Under the pieces are notes generated by a model. The model searched no databases. It saw only the letters and a list, made by a program, of their open reading frames with translations, and had not been told where the DNA came from. Position numbers and translations under genes: made by a program. Of a stretch of DNA of 64,000 bases, positions 10,167-18,423 are shown piece after piece; positions within the stretch are counted from its first letter, which is position 1, and every line of letters starts with the position of its first letter. Source of the stretch: Atlantibacter subterraneus (lineage in GTDB: Bacteria; Pseudomonadota; Gammaproteobacteria; Enterobacterales; Enterobacteriaceae); NCBI RefSeq assembly GCF_007570865.1, contig NZ_VLPS01000005.1:400758-464757 (forward strand), given 5' to 3'.

Positions 10167-10466
10167 TCAGCGTTGCGCGACGAAATCCACCTTGTCGAGA
10201 TTGATGGCTGTCACGTTGACGGTCACATCCAGCTCCACGCTGTACGTGCGTCGTTCCCGGCGCAAAAAGAAGAACAGAAAGGCTTCTTTACGCACCGTTT
10301 CACGCGCTTGAACAACCTGCACATCCTGTGGCTCAATACGCAGTAAGATATGCGGCGAGGCTTTCATCACCGCTGCCTGAACGTGGTTCAGGGCATCGGC
10401 AAAGGCGCGCGCTTTGGCTTCGCCTTTGCCGGAGACTCTCACCGTGGTGGTGAATTGCTCTTTCAT
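10167..10466 (-). CDS. DUF4312 family protein (EF_0831 type)
   Basis: Small cytoplasmic protein of 99 residues, alternating beta and alpha in character (TTTVRVSGKGEAKARAF, then a basic FFFLRRERR strand and a VELDVTVNVTAI strand), of a family known only from this operon type. I chose ATG 10466, which follows the SFCGS stop codon after two bases, so translation is likely coupled. A GTG at 10493 in the same frame would add nine residues but overlaps the upstream gene. The alternating pattern could suit a small ferredoxin-like fold or a soluble partner of the membrane pair. No catalytic motif is visible. Confidence 0.75.
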   Translation of the reverse strand: MKEQFTTTVRVSGKGEAKARAFADALNHVQAAVMKASPHILLRIEPQDVQVVQARETVRKEAFLFFFLRRERRTYSVELDVTVNVTAINLDKVDFVAQR

Positions 10467-10468
10467 AC

Positions 10469-10831
10469 TCAGACGCCGTGTTTCTTTTGCCACGCCTGCA
10501 CCAGACGCTCGCCCAGCTCTTCTTTATCCATAAAGCCGAACCCCAGCACATTGCAGCCTTCGTTGATGGCGGTGACGCCCTCATCCACCGAGCGCATGCC
10601 GTATTTGGCTTTGTAGCCGTATTTGGTCTGCGCGGTGATGGCACCCGCGCCGCCGCTGCCGCAAAACGAAATGCCAAAGGTGGCGTTTTCCGCTTTCATT
10701 ACGTCGCCCAGTTTCATATCCGCCGCCACGCCCGGCACCACTACCGCCCGGCCACCGGCTTTTTCTACGCCTGCCGCCACTTTCTGGCCTTTACCCAGAC
10801 GATCGCCAATCACGACTGTAATCTGTTCCAT
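10469..10831 (-). CDS. Glycine-rich SFCGS family protein (EF_0830 type)
   Basis: 120-residue soluble protein of unknown function. It begins with a beta strand and a GDRLGKGQK loop, and carries the family signature FGISFCGSGGAGA (about residues 53-65), which contains the single conserved Cys in a glycine-rich turn. A Cys in a Gly/Ser-rich loop after a beta strand is also how PTS EIIB domains present their phosphorylated cysteine, so an EIIB-like phosphocarrier role is possible; this is inference. The start ATG at 10831 has a strong AAGGAG site seven bases upstream. It lies 10 bp after the PRD protein gene and 2 bp before the DUF4312 gene. Confidence 0.8.
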   Translation of the reverse strand: MEQITVVIGDRLGKGQKVAAGVEKAGGRAVVVPGVAADMKLGDVMKAENATFGISFCGSGGAGAITAQTKYGYKAKYGMRSVDEGVTAINEGCNVLGFGFMDKEELGERLVQAWQKKHGV

Positions 10832-10841
10832 TCTTTGCTCC

Positions 10842-11138
10842 TTAAAGGTTGTCTTTCGCGACTTCGAAATGCACCGACAGCAGCCAGGCCTCTTCATCGG
10901 GAAGATTGCCAAACGCGGCGACTACCTCACGGGCAAGCGCCATCGACTCGGCAGAAATTTCGTCAAACAAACTGGCATCCACTTCCGGCAACGGCTCGCC
11001 GGTTACCGACCGGTGCGCCATGGCGCGAACGTGCGACGTCAGCATCTGTTGCTGGACCGCATTGGGAATGATCTGGTGATGGCGGAGTAAGGCATACACC
11101 TGCGCCAGCATGCGCTCGGCCAGATCGCCGATCTGCAT
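10842..11138 (-). CDS. Free-standing PRD domain protein (EF_0829 type), first gene of the operon
   Basis: 98-residue protein made almost entirely of one PTS-regulation domain, with no DNA- or RNA-binding domain. Candidate phosphorylatable histidines are His36 and His42 (TSHVRAMAHR) and His90 (LLSVHFEVAK), at the two positions where PRDs normally carry them. ATG 11138 is chosen because a GGGGGAG Shine-Dalgarno lies nine bases upstream and the protein then begins at the PRD helix; the frame is open further upstream but has no comparable signal. As the first gene of the operon it may act as a phosphorylation sensor or as a decoy partner of the PRD regulator at the other end. The role is unknown. 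Confidence 0.75.
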   Translation of the reverse strand: MQIGDLAERMLAQVYALLRHHQIIPNAVQQQMLTSHVRAMAHRSVTGEPLPEVDASLFDEISAESMALAREVVAAFGNLPDEEAWLLSVHFEVAKDNL

Positions 11139-11488
11139 CGCCTGCGCTCCCCCGTCGTTGATTACTGCTCCGTTATTCACTCGCGTTACCCCGTTAATGG
11201 CTCTGGGGTAAAAGTAACGACTGGGGTTAAGAGTTTGTAGCGAGTTGTTTTCCACTTCGAAGTGGAAAGGCGGGGGGTGAGAGTGATCTGTTCCACAGAA
11301 AAGGCGGGATTGCCGAGTTATCGCTGGAAATCTGTGATGGGTATCGCGGGAAAACGACAAAAACCGTCAAGGAAACCGACAATCAAGCTGGGAATTGAAA
11401 GCAAGATTTGTGACAGGGATTGGATTTACTTATGGCGAAACGTGCAGGGAAAGCGGGAGCCAGGCGTCCCCCGCCAGCGGGAAAGCGA
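11139..11488 (-). promoter_or_regulatory. Control region of the EF_0829-type operon, with a perfect 20-bp palindrome
   Basis: This 350-bp gene-free stretch lies between the operon start and the cybC stop. The palindrome at 11249-11268 (half-site TTTCCACTTC, perfect to the centre) sits about 110 bp upstream of the first start codon and is a good operator candidate. Closer in, TTACCCC (11186-11192) and GGGGTAA (11205-11211) form an inverted repeat with a 12-bp spacer, and CTGGGGTAA / CTGGGGTTAA are near-identical direct repeats at 11203 and 11221. I see no strong sigma-70 -35/-10 pair and no sigma-54 motif, consistent with an activator-dependent promoter. I see no gene in 11269-11488, and no clear terminator for cybC there. 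Confidence 0.6.
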
Positions 11489-11875
11489 TTAACGGTACTT
11501 CTTGTGATAGGCGTTGCGGGTGGTTTTAAACTCTTCAGCTGCCGCCTGCGCTTCTTTGATTTTCCCTTCATTCGCCAGCTTCAGCGCACCGTCGATTTGC
11601 CCGACCAGCGTCTGTAATCCATGGCGGAAATCTTTCATTTCCGGGCTGTCCGGCGCTTTGTCTTCCAGCTTCGGCGGCGTGCCCTTTTGCGCATCCAGTG
11701 CGGCGGCGCGCATCGTGGTCAGCGCGGTTTTCATCTCACCGGCATTTTCCGTTTTTTGCACGATTTTGAGATTGTCGTTGAGGATATCCATATCATCTTC
11801 AAGATCCTTCGCCAGACCGGCGGCACTGAATAACACGGACGACACGGCTAACATTGCAATCAGTTGCTTACGCAT
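11489..11875 (-). CDS. cybC: Soluble cytochrome b562, intact
   Basis: Periplasmic four-helix-bundle haem protein of unknown physiological partner, 128 residues as precursor. A Sec signal peptide (about residues 1-22) precedes the mature start at Lys23. The haem ligands are present: Met29 (Met7 of the mature protein) and His124 (His102) in NAYHKKYR. The mature part is close to the E. coli B protein over its whole length. The gene is complete here, whereas K-12 is usually described as carrying a truncated copy. An AAGGTGA ribosome-binding site precedes the ATG. It lies just after the pmbA terminator, on the same strand. Confidence 0.97.
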   Translation of the reverse strand: MRKQLIAMLAVSSVLFSAAGLAKDLEDDMDILNDNLKIVQKTENAGEMKTALTTMRAAALDAQKGTPPKLEDKAPDSPEMKDFRHGLQTLVGQIDGALKLANEGKIKEAQAAAEEFKTTRNAYHKKYR

Positions 11876-11893
11876 TAGGTCACCTTTTTTTAG

Positions 11894-11921
11894 TTATAAA
11901 AAAGGCGCGATGCCTCGCGCC
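11894..11921 (-). terminator. Rho-independent terminator of pmbA
   Basis: Perfect 7-bp stem GGCGCGA/TCGCGCC (11904-11910, 11915-11921) with a 4-nt loop, followed on the minus strand by an unbroken T-run. It separates pmbA from cybC. Confidence 0.92.
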
Positions 11922-11931
11922 CATTTTGATA

Positions 11932-13284
11932 TCACTGACCGGCGATTTTCATCTCCGGCAGTAATACCGAACCACACTGAATATTGCTGCGCGTTTCGAT
12001 ATCGTCGCCAATGGTGACCATATTGCGCCACATGTCTTTCAGGTTCCCGGCGATGGTGATTTCACTCACCGGGTACTGGATCACGCCATTTTCCACCCAG
12101 AAACCAGCAGCGCCGCGGGAGTAATCTCCGGTGATGCCGCTGACGCCCTGGCCCATCAGTTCAGTGACCACCAGGCCGGTGCCCATCTCTTTCAGCAGCT
12201 CATCAAAGCCTAAACCGCGCCCGTTGATGCGCCAGTTGTGGATGCCGCCCGCATGGCCGGTGCTGGTTAAGCCCAGTTTGCGCGCCGAGTAGTTGGTCAG
12301 CAGCCACTGCTGGAGCACGCCGTCTTTAATGATATCGCGACGCTCGGTGCGTACGCCTTCGCTGTCGAACGGCGTGGAGGCCAGCCCTTTCAGCAGATGC
12401 GGATGCTCTTCAATAGTCAGCCAGTCCGGCAGAATTTGTTTACCCAGCGAATCCAGCAGGAAGGTGGATTTGCGATACACCGCGCCGCCTGCAATCGCGC
12501 CCACCAGGTGACCAAACAGGCCGGTGGCCACTTCACGGGCGAAAATCACCGGTGCCTTCATGGTGGAAAGCTTGCGCGGTGCCAGGCGTGATAAAACGCG
12601 CTGGGCGCACTCTTCGCCCACCCACTCCGGCGAACGTAAGTCTTCTATGGCGCGGCCAATGGTATAGGCGTAATCGCGCTCCATATCGCCGTCCTGCTCG
12701 GCAATCACGCAGCTGGAGAGCGAGTGGCGGGTTGAACAGTAGCTTTGCAGCATGCCGTGGCTGTTGCCGAACACTTTGATGCCGTAGTGGCTGTTAAAGC
12801 TGCCGCCTTCGGTATTGGTGATGCGTTTATCGGCTTTAAGCGCCACTTCTTCGGCGCGCGCCGCCAGTTCGATGGCGCGATCGGCGTCGACTTCCGCCGG
12901 GTGGAACAGATCCAGGTCCGGGGCGTCGAATGCCAGCAGCTCTTTATCCGCCACGCCTGCGCACGGGTCCGGCGAGGTGTAGCGGGCGATATCCAGCGCC
13001 GCCTGCACGGTGCGGGCAATGGCGTCGGGGCTTAAATCGGTGGACGAGGCGCTGCCCTTGCGGTTCTGGTGATAAACCGTAATGCCCAACGCGCCATCGC
13101 TGTTAAATTCTACGTTTTCCACTTCACCGTAGCGGGTACTGACGCTGATGCCGGTGGTTTTACTGACCGCCACTTCCGCACCGTCGGCTTTACCGGCAGC
13201 GAGCTCCAGCGCCTGAGAGACAGCCTGTTCCAGCGTTTTGCGCTGCGCTTCAACTTGTGTGATTACTTTCATCGCGAGTGCCAT
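11932..13284 (-). CDS. pmbA: Metalloprotease complex subunit TldE (PmbA)
   Basis: 450-residue cytoplasmic partner of TldD. The TldD/TldE heterodimer is a zinc protease that matures microcin B17 in producer strains and degrades unfolded peptides and the CcdA antitoxin. As expected for TldE, it lacks the HEXXXH zinc motif and carries the family blocks [25 protein letters not shown] and [10 protein letters not shown]. The start [10 protein letters not shown] and the length equal the E. coli protein. It is divergent from yjgA with a 106-bp gap, as in E. coli. The partner tldD lies only 17 kb away in this window, whereas in K-12 the two loci are far apart. Confidence 0.96.
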   Translation of the reverse strand: MALAMKVITQVEAQRKTLEQAVSQALELAAGKADGAEVAVSKTTGISVSTRYGEVENVEFNSDGALGITVYHQNRKGSASSTDLSPDAIARTVQAALDIARYTSPDPCAGVADKELLAFDAPDLDLFHPAEVDADRAIELAARAEEVALKADKRITNTEGGSFNSHYGIKVFGNSHGMLQSYCSTRHSLSSCVIAEQDGDMERDYAYTIGRAIEDLRSPEWVGEECAQRVLSRLAPRKLSTMKAPVIFAREVATGLFGHLVGAIAGGAVYRKSTFLLDSLGKQILPDWLTIEEHPHLLKGLASTPFDSEGVRTERRDIIKDGVLQQWLLTNYSARKLGLTSTGHAGGIHNWRINGRGLGFDELLKEMGTGLVVTELMGQGVSGITGDYSRGAAGFWVENGVIQYPVSEITIAGNLKDMWRNMVTIGDDIETRSNIQCGSVLLPEMKIAGQ

Positions 13285-13390
13285 AATGTAAGGTGATAAT
13301 TCGAAACGTCTTAAGTGAGTCTAACAGAGAACCATTTCGCAGTGCGCGCCATTACTGATAGTATTAGCCTCTTTTTTTAAGGAGCCTGAA

Positions 13391-13942
13391 ATGACAAAGC
13401 AGCCCGAAGACTGGCTCGACGACGTGCCCGATAATGAAAACGAAGATGACGATGATGAAATTATCTGGGTCAGTAAAAGCGAGATTAAACGCGACGCCGA
13501 AGAGTTAAAGCGCCTCGGCCTTGAGATGGTTGAGCTGGGTAAAAACGCGCTGGATAAAATCCCGCTGGATGAGGAACTGCGTGCCGCCATCGAGCTGGCG
13601 CAGAAAATCAAAAAAGAGGGTCGCCGCCGCCAGCTTCAGCTTATCGGTAAAATGTTGCGTAACCGCGATGTCGATCCTATTCGTCAGGCGCTTGATAAGC
13701 TCAAAAACCGCCATAACCAGCAAGTTGCGCTGTTTCATAAGCTGGAGATGCTGCGCGATCGCCTGATTGAAGAAGGCGATGACGCGGTGCCGGAAGTGCT
13801 GAAACTGTGGCCGCAGGCCGATCGCCAACAGCTGCGCTCGCTGATCCGCAACGCGAAGAAAGAAAAAGAGGGCAATAAGCCGCCGAAATCCGCGCGCCTG
13901 ATTTTCCAGTACCTGCGCGAGCTGGCTGAAGAGCAGCCATAA
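13391..13942 (+). CDS. darP: Ribosome-associated protein YjgA (DarP), 50S assembly factor
   Basis: 183-residue, highly charged helical protein associated with late 50S subunit assembly intermediates. The N terminus is acidic ([14 protein letters not shown] at about residues 11-24) and is followed by the DUF615 helical core, with [13 protein letters not shown] and [15 protein letters not shown], and a basic C-terminal region ending in an Arg/Lys-rich helix. The start has an AAGGAG ribosome-binding site. It is divergent from pmbA. Downstream it faces sspB through a shared terminator; in K-12 the gene after yjgA is mpl, so synteny breaks here. Confidence 0.95.
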   Translation: MTKQPEDWLDDVPDNENEDDDDEIIWVSKSEIKRDAEELKRLGLEMVELGKNALDKIPLDEELRAAIELAQKIKKEGRRRQLQLIGKMLRNRDVDPIRQALDKLKNRHNQQVALFHKLEMLRDRLIEEGDDAVPEVLKLWPQADRQQLRSLIRNAKKEKEGNKPPKSARLIFQYLRELAEEQP

Positions 13943-13963
13943 ACGCAGCGTTGTTTTCAGACA

Positions 13964-13998
13964 TAAAAAAGCCAGGGTTTGCGCCCTGGCTTTTTTTA
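13964..13998. terminator. Bidirectional terminator between darP and sspB
   Basis: Perfect stem with GCCAGGG (13971-13977) and CCCTGGC (13984-13990), a 6-nt loop, an A-run before and a T-run after, so it can stop transcripts from both convergent genes. It extends into the last bases of sspB. Confidence 0.93.
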
Positions 13999-14487
13999 CT
14001 TCACAACGCGTAGCGACGGACGGCCACCGCGCGGCGGCGGATCGTCATCCGGCGAATCGTCTTCATGATCGGGTTTGTCGCCGTCGATAACCGACATCAC
14101 GGTTTCATTTTCCGCCATGCCTGAATCATCATCGTTTAAGCTGGACGCTTCTTCATCATAAGCGGATTCCGGCTCAAACATGGTGCCTGCGCCGTTTTCA
14201 CGTGCATAAATCGCCAGCACCGCCGCCAGCGGAACATATACCTGGCGCGGCACGCCGCCGAAACGCGCGTTAAAACGCACTTCGTCGTTGGCCAGCTCCA
14301 GATTGCCCACCGCGCGCGGCGCGATGTTCAGCACGATTTGACCGTCACGCGCGTATTCCATCGGCACGTTAACGCCCGGCAACGTCACATCCACGACCAG
14401 GTGCGGCGTGAGCTGGTTATCCAGCAGCCATTCATAGAAGGCTCGCAGCAGATACGGACGACGTGGAGAAAGTTGCGACATATCCAT
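13996..14487 (-). CDS. sspB: ClpXP protease specificity-enhancing factor SspB
   Basis: 163-residue adaptor that binds the ssrA tag on stalled-ribosome products, and RseA fragments, and tethers them to ClpX. The N-terminal substrate-binding domain covers about residues 1-112 (SPRRPYLLRAFYEWLLDNQ start). A long acidic linker follows (about 113-150), then the C-terminal XB motif GGRPSLRVVK that docks on ClpX. It starts five bases after the sspA stop on the same strand, so the two form the sspA-sspB operon known from E. coli. Confidence 0.97.
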   Translation of the reverse strand: MDMSQLSPRRPYLLRAFYEWLLDNQLTPHLVVDVTLPGVNVPMEYARDGQIVLNIAPRAVGNLELANDEVRFNARFGGVPRQVYVPLAAVLAIYARENGAGTMFEPESAYDEEASSLNDDDSGMAENETVMSVIDGDKPDHEDDSPDDDPPPRGGRPSLRVVK

Positions 14488-14492
14488 TCGGT

Positions 14493-15134
14493 TTAGCCCC
14501 GGGTTTGCAGACGCATTTCGCGCTCGGCTTCCGTCAGGGAAGCGAGGAAGGAGTCGCGCTCGAATACGCGGGTCATATAGCCCTTCAGCTCTTTAGAGCC
14601 TGCGCCCGCCAGCTCGATGCCCAGTTGCGGCAAACGCCACAGCAGCGGGGCCAGGTAACAGTCCACCAGGCTGAATTCATCGCTCAGGAAGTAAGGTTTT
14701 TGACCAAATACCGGGGCAATCGCCAGCAGCTCTTCACGCAGTTGTTTACGCGCGTTATCAGCTTCCTGCGCGGAACCGTTAACCACCACCTCCATCAGGC
14801 TGTACCAGTCTTTTTCGATACGATGCATGTAGAGACGGCTTTCACCGCGCGCCACCGGGTAAACCGGCATCAGCGGAGGATGAGGGAAACGCTCATCAAG
14901 GTATTCCATGATGATGCGGGATTCCCACAACGTCAGTTCACGGTCTACCAGGGTCGGAACGCTTTGATTCGGGTTGAGGTCGATCAGATCCTGCGGAACG
15001 TTATCGGCGTCCACATGCTCAATTTCAAAACTGACACCCTTCTCTGCCAGGACGATACGAACCTGATGGCTATAGATATCAGTAGGACCAGAAAACAGCG
15101 TCATTACCGAACGTTTGTTGGCAGCGACAGCCAT
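14493..15134 (-). CDS. sspA: Stringent starvation protein A
   Basis: 213-residue RNA polymerase-associated protein with a glutathione-S-transferase fold. It activates acid-tolerance and phage P1 late genes and is induced in stationary phase. The N-terminal thioredoxin-like half is seen in MTLFSGPTDIYSHQVRIVLAEKG and NQSVPTLVDRELTLWES. The helical half carries the conserved PHPPLMPVYPV surface patch at about residues 84-94. The first 40 residues match E. coli almost perfectly and the last few differ (LQTRG). It is the first gene of sspAB. Its promoter lies in 15135-15385, after the rpsI terminator. Confidence 0.97.
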   Translation of the reverse strand: MAVAANKRSVMTLFSGPTDIYSHQVRIVLAEKGVSFEIEHVDADNVPQDLIDLNPNQSVPTLVDRELTLWESRIIMEYLDERFPHPPLMPVYPVARGESRLYMHRIEKDWYSLMEVVVNGSAQEADNARKQLREELLAIAPVFGQKPYFLSDEFSLVDCYLAPLLWRLPQLGIELAGAGSKELKGYMTRVFERDSFLASLTEAEREMRLQTRG

Positions 15135-15385
15135 GAAAACCTCCAGGTATATTCAGAAAAATACTGCTACCAGCCGCAACGGCGGCCAGCCTTTATGGGT
15201 TACCCTTCCCTGCCGAACTGACATCGCAGCCCGTGCTCAGACCAAAATGTGAACAGTTACCAGCATTTGGGCAGAAAATTGGATGATAGTTTACCAGATT
15301 TTGAGGGCTTTGTGGTGAGGGGATGCGGGATTTGCCTTAAAAGTAATGCCACACCAGTGATTTAGGCTTTTTCCAGATAAATAGC

Positions 15386-15418
15386 CATAAAAAAACCCGG
15401 TACAGGACCGGGTTTTTT
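15386..15418 (-). terminator. Terminator of rplM-rpsI, with the sspA upstream region beside it
   Basis: Stem CCCGGT/ACCGGG (15396-15401 and 15407-15412) flanked by A- and T-runs, ending the ribosomal protein operon. The 313-bp gap 15135-15447 contains this terminator; the remaining 250 bp before sspA must hold its promoter, but I see no element there strong enough to name. Confidence 0.9.
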
Positions 15419-15447
15419 CGCCATTCGATTCTGCAAGCAGAAAAGAA

Positions 15448-15843
<396 letters not shown>

Positions 15844-15855
15844 CTATAATCCCGA

Positions 15856-16454
<599 letters not shown>

Positions 16455-16527
16455 GAGAAGTCGCCCTCAAAGATCGACCACTTTTTGTGAACAAAAGCAG
16501 GATTTCCGCCCCGCGCACCCGGCATTG

Positions 16528-17652
16528 TTACGGCATATGCTCGCGTTTGAGGTATTCCTCGCTCTGCATTTCCTGAAGCCGCGACAGGCAGCGCTGGAAC
16601 TCGAATTTCAGCCGCTCGCCGCGATAGATTTCAAACATCGGCGCGGCAGCGGAAACCACCAGCTTAACGTGGCGTTCGTAAAACTCATCCACCAGCGCGA
16701 TAAACCGCCGGGCTTCGCTTTCCATCAGTGGCGTCATCACCGCCACGTCATGCAGCATCACGGTGTGAAACTGGCGCGACAGTTCGATGTAATCGTGCTG
16801 GCTGCGCGCCTCGACGCACAGCGTCTCGAAACTCACCGCCAGGGTTTGGTTTTCGACGCCCAGCGTCGCTAGCGGACGATGATTAATTTCCAGCGTCGGG
16901 GCGTTGGCCCGCGTGCCGCCCGCCAGCGCGCGCCAAAGTATATCCATCTGCTGGCGCGTCTCGTCGTTAAGCGGCGTAAGCCACAGGTGCGCCTGGGTCA
17001 GGGTGCGCAGGCGGTAATCAATACCCGCGTCAACGTTCATTACATCGCAATACTGTTTGATGGCTTCTATCGCCGGTAAGAATCGGGCGCGCTGCAAACC
17101 GTTACGATACAGCTCGTCCGGCGGAATGTTAGAGGTCGCCACCAGGGTAATGCCCCGGTTGAACAGCGCTTTCATTAAGCCGCCCAGCAGCATGGCGTCG
17201 GTGATATCGGAGACAAAAAATTCGTCAAAGCACAGCACATCGGTTTTGGCTTTAAACCGATCGGCGATGATCTCCAGCGGGTCGGTTTTTCCCTGCAACT
17301 GCCCCAGCTCTTCATGCACGTGCAGCATAAAGCGGTGGAAATGGAGACGCTGCTTACGCTCCCCCGGCAGGCTTTGGTAGAACATGTCCATCAGCCAGGT
17401 TTTTCCGCGCCCGACGCCGCCCCACATATATAAGCCGCGTACCGGCGCTGGCGGCGCGCTCGGGCGCTTGCCCAGCAGTTTGCTGAACGCGGCTTTCAGC
17501 CCCTGCTCCTGCGGCGGCTCGGCACGCTTCGCCGTCAGTTCCTGATAGATGGCGTCGAGGCGGTTGACCGCCTCGCGCTGGACGTCATCAGGTTGATGGG
17601 ATTTATCCTGAAGTGCCTGAAGATAACGCGATGTGGGGGAAAGGTTTTGCAT
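16528..17652 (-). CDS. zapE: Cell division protein ZapE (AFG1-like ATPase)
   Basis: 374-residue cytoplasmic P-loop ATPase that binds FtsZ and is needed for division under anaerobic or high-temperature growth. Walker A is GGVGRGKTW with Lys84, Walker B is VLCFDEFFVSD, and the AFG1 signature SNIPPDELYRNGLQRARFLPAIE follows. The length is within a residue of E. coli ZapE (YhcM). It is divergent from zapG and lies upstream of rplM on the same strand, as in E. coli. Confidence 0.97.
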   Translation of the reverse strand: MQNLSPTSRYLQALQDKSHQPDDVQREAVNRLDAIYQELTAKRAEPPQEQGLKAAFSKLLGKRPSAPPAPVRGLYMWGGVGRGKTWLMDMFYQSLPGERKQRLHFHRFMLHVHEELGQLQGKTDPLEIIADRFKAKTDVLCFDEFFVSDITDAMLLGGLMKALFNRGITLVATSNIPPDELYRNGLQRARFLPAIEAIKQYCDVMNVDAGIDYRLRTLTQAHLWLTPLNDETRQQMDILWRALAGGTRANAPTLEINHRPLATLGVENQTLAVSFETLCVEARSQHDYIELSRQFHTVMLHDVAVMTPLMESEARRFIALVDEFYERHVKLVVSAAAPMFEIYRGERLKFEFQRCLSRLQEMQSEEYLKREHMP

Positions 17653-17847
17653 GATGTTGTTGTTATTCCTTGAAAATCGGTTTGCCGTAGATCACGGCTG
17701 GCGAAAAAAAGGCCGTACTACACTACGCGATGCGCCTCCAGGATTCCACTTCTGCACCGTTAGCGGTTATAGTGGCATTATTGGGCGAAGGTGAGGCAGA
17801 CCTCGCTATGCTTACCCTACGGAAACACAATACAACGGGAGATGTTC

Positions 17848-18246
17848 ATGACCTGGGAATACGCGCTAATTGGGTTAGTGGTCGGTATCATCGTCGGTGC
17901 CGTCGCAATGCGCTTTGGTAATCGTAAATTACGTCAGCAACAGGCCCTCCAGTACGAGCTGGAAAAAAACAAGGCGGAACTGGAAGAGTACCGCGAAGAA
18001 CTGGTGAGCCATTTCGCCCGCAGCGCCGAACTGCTGGACAACATGGCCCACGACTATCGCCAGCTGTATCAGCACATGGCGAAAAGCTCCAGCAGCCTGC
18101 TGCCGGAAATGTCAGCGGAGTCCAACCCGTTCCGCAATCGCCTGGCAGAGTCCGAAGCCGGTAACGATCAGGCCCCGGTGCAGATGCCGCGCGATTATTC
18201 CGAAGGCGCATCCGGTCTACTGCGCAACGGCGCGAAACGCGATTAA
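17848..18246 (+). CDS. zapG: Z-ring associated protein ZapG (YhcB)
   Basis: 132-residue inner-membrane protein linking division and envelope growth. One N-terminal membrane segment (about residues 3-24, YALIGLVVGIIVGAVAMRF) is followed by a coiled coil (about 25-75, QQALQYELEKNKAELEEYREE) and a disordered C terminus. The start ATG 17848 has a GGGAG site nearby and gives the canonical MTWEYALIGL; an in-frame ATG 19 codons upstream has no such support. It lies upstream of degQ, as in E. coli. Confidence 0.96.
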   Translation: MTWEYALIGLVVGIIVGAVAMRFGNRKLRQQQALQYELEKNKAELEEYREELVSHFARSAELLDNMAHDYRQLYQHMAKSSSSLLPEMSAESNPFRNRLAESEAGNDQAPVQMPRDYSEGASGLLRNGAKRD

Positions 18247-18270
18247 TCGCTACACAGCATTTTTTCCTCA

Positions 18271-18298
18271 GGGCGCGATATTCGCGCCCTGTTTTTTT
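18271..18298 (+). terminator. Rho-independent terminator of zapG
   Basis: Perfect 8-bp stem GGGCGCGA (18271-18278) with TCGCGCCC (18282-18289), 3-nt loop, and a T-run after one G. Confidence 0.93.
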
Positions 18299-18423
18299 GT
18301 GCCTGACGTATAGTAAAGGATATCAATCGAAACAATGTCTCCATTGTTACCCGTTCGGGAATTCAATAACATCGACACGTTTTGGGTGACATTTCTTATT
18401 CCAGGTTGCGAGAGCGAGCATTC

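Noticed and set aside
5694..10831. Operon as the Salmonella dga (D-glucosaminate) system
   Set aside because: Only the lyase and aldolase correspond; the mannose-family PTS components DgaA-D and the LevR-type regulator are absent, replaced by unrelated families.
11139..11488. Sigma-54 promoter for the PRD operon, as in DgaR/LevR-type systems
   Set aside because: No TGGCAC-N5-TTGC element on the minus strand, and the regulator lacks an AAA+ domain.
11262..11492. 76-codon open frame in the region between the PRD operon and cybC
   Set aside because: Low complexity of start context, no Shine-Dalgarno, no resemblance to a known family, and it overlaps the palindrome and the end of cybC.
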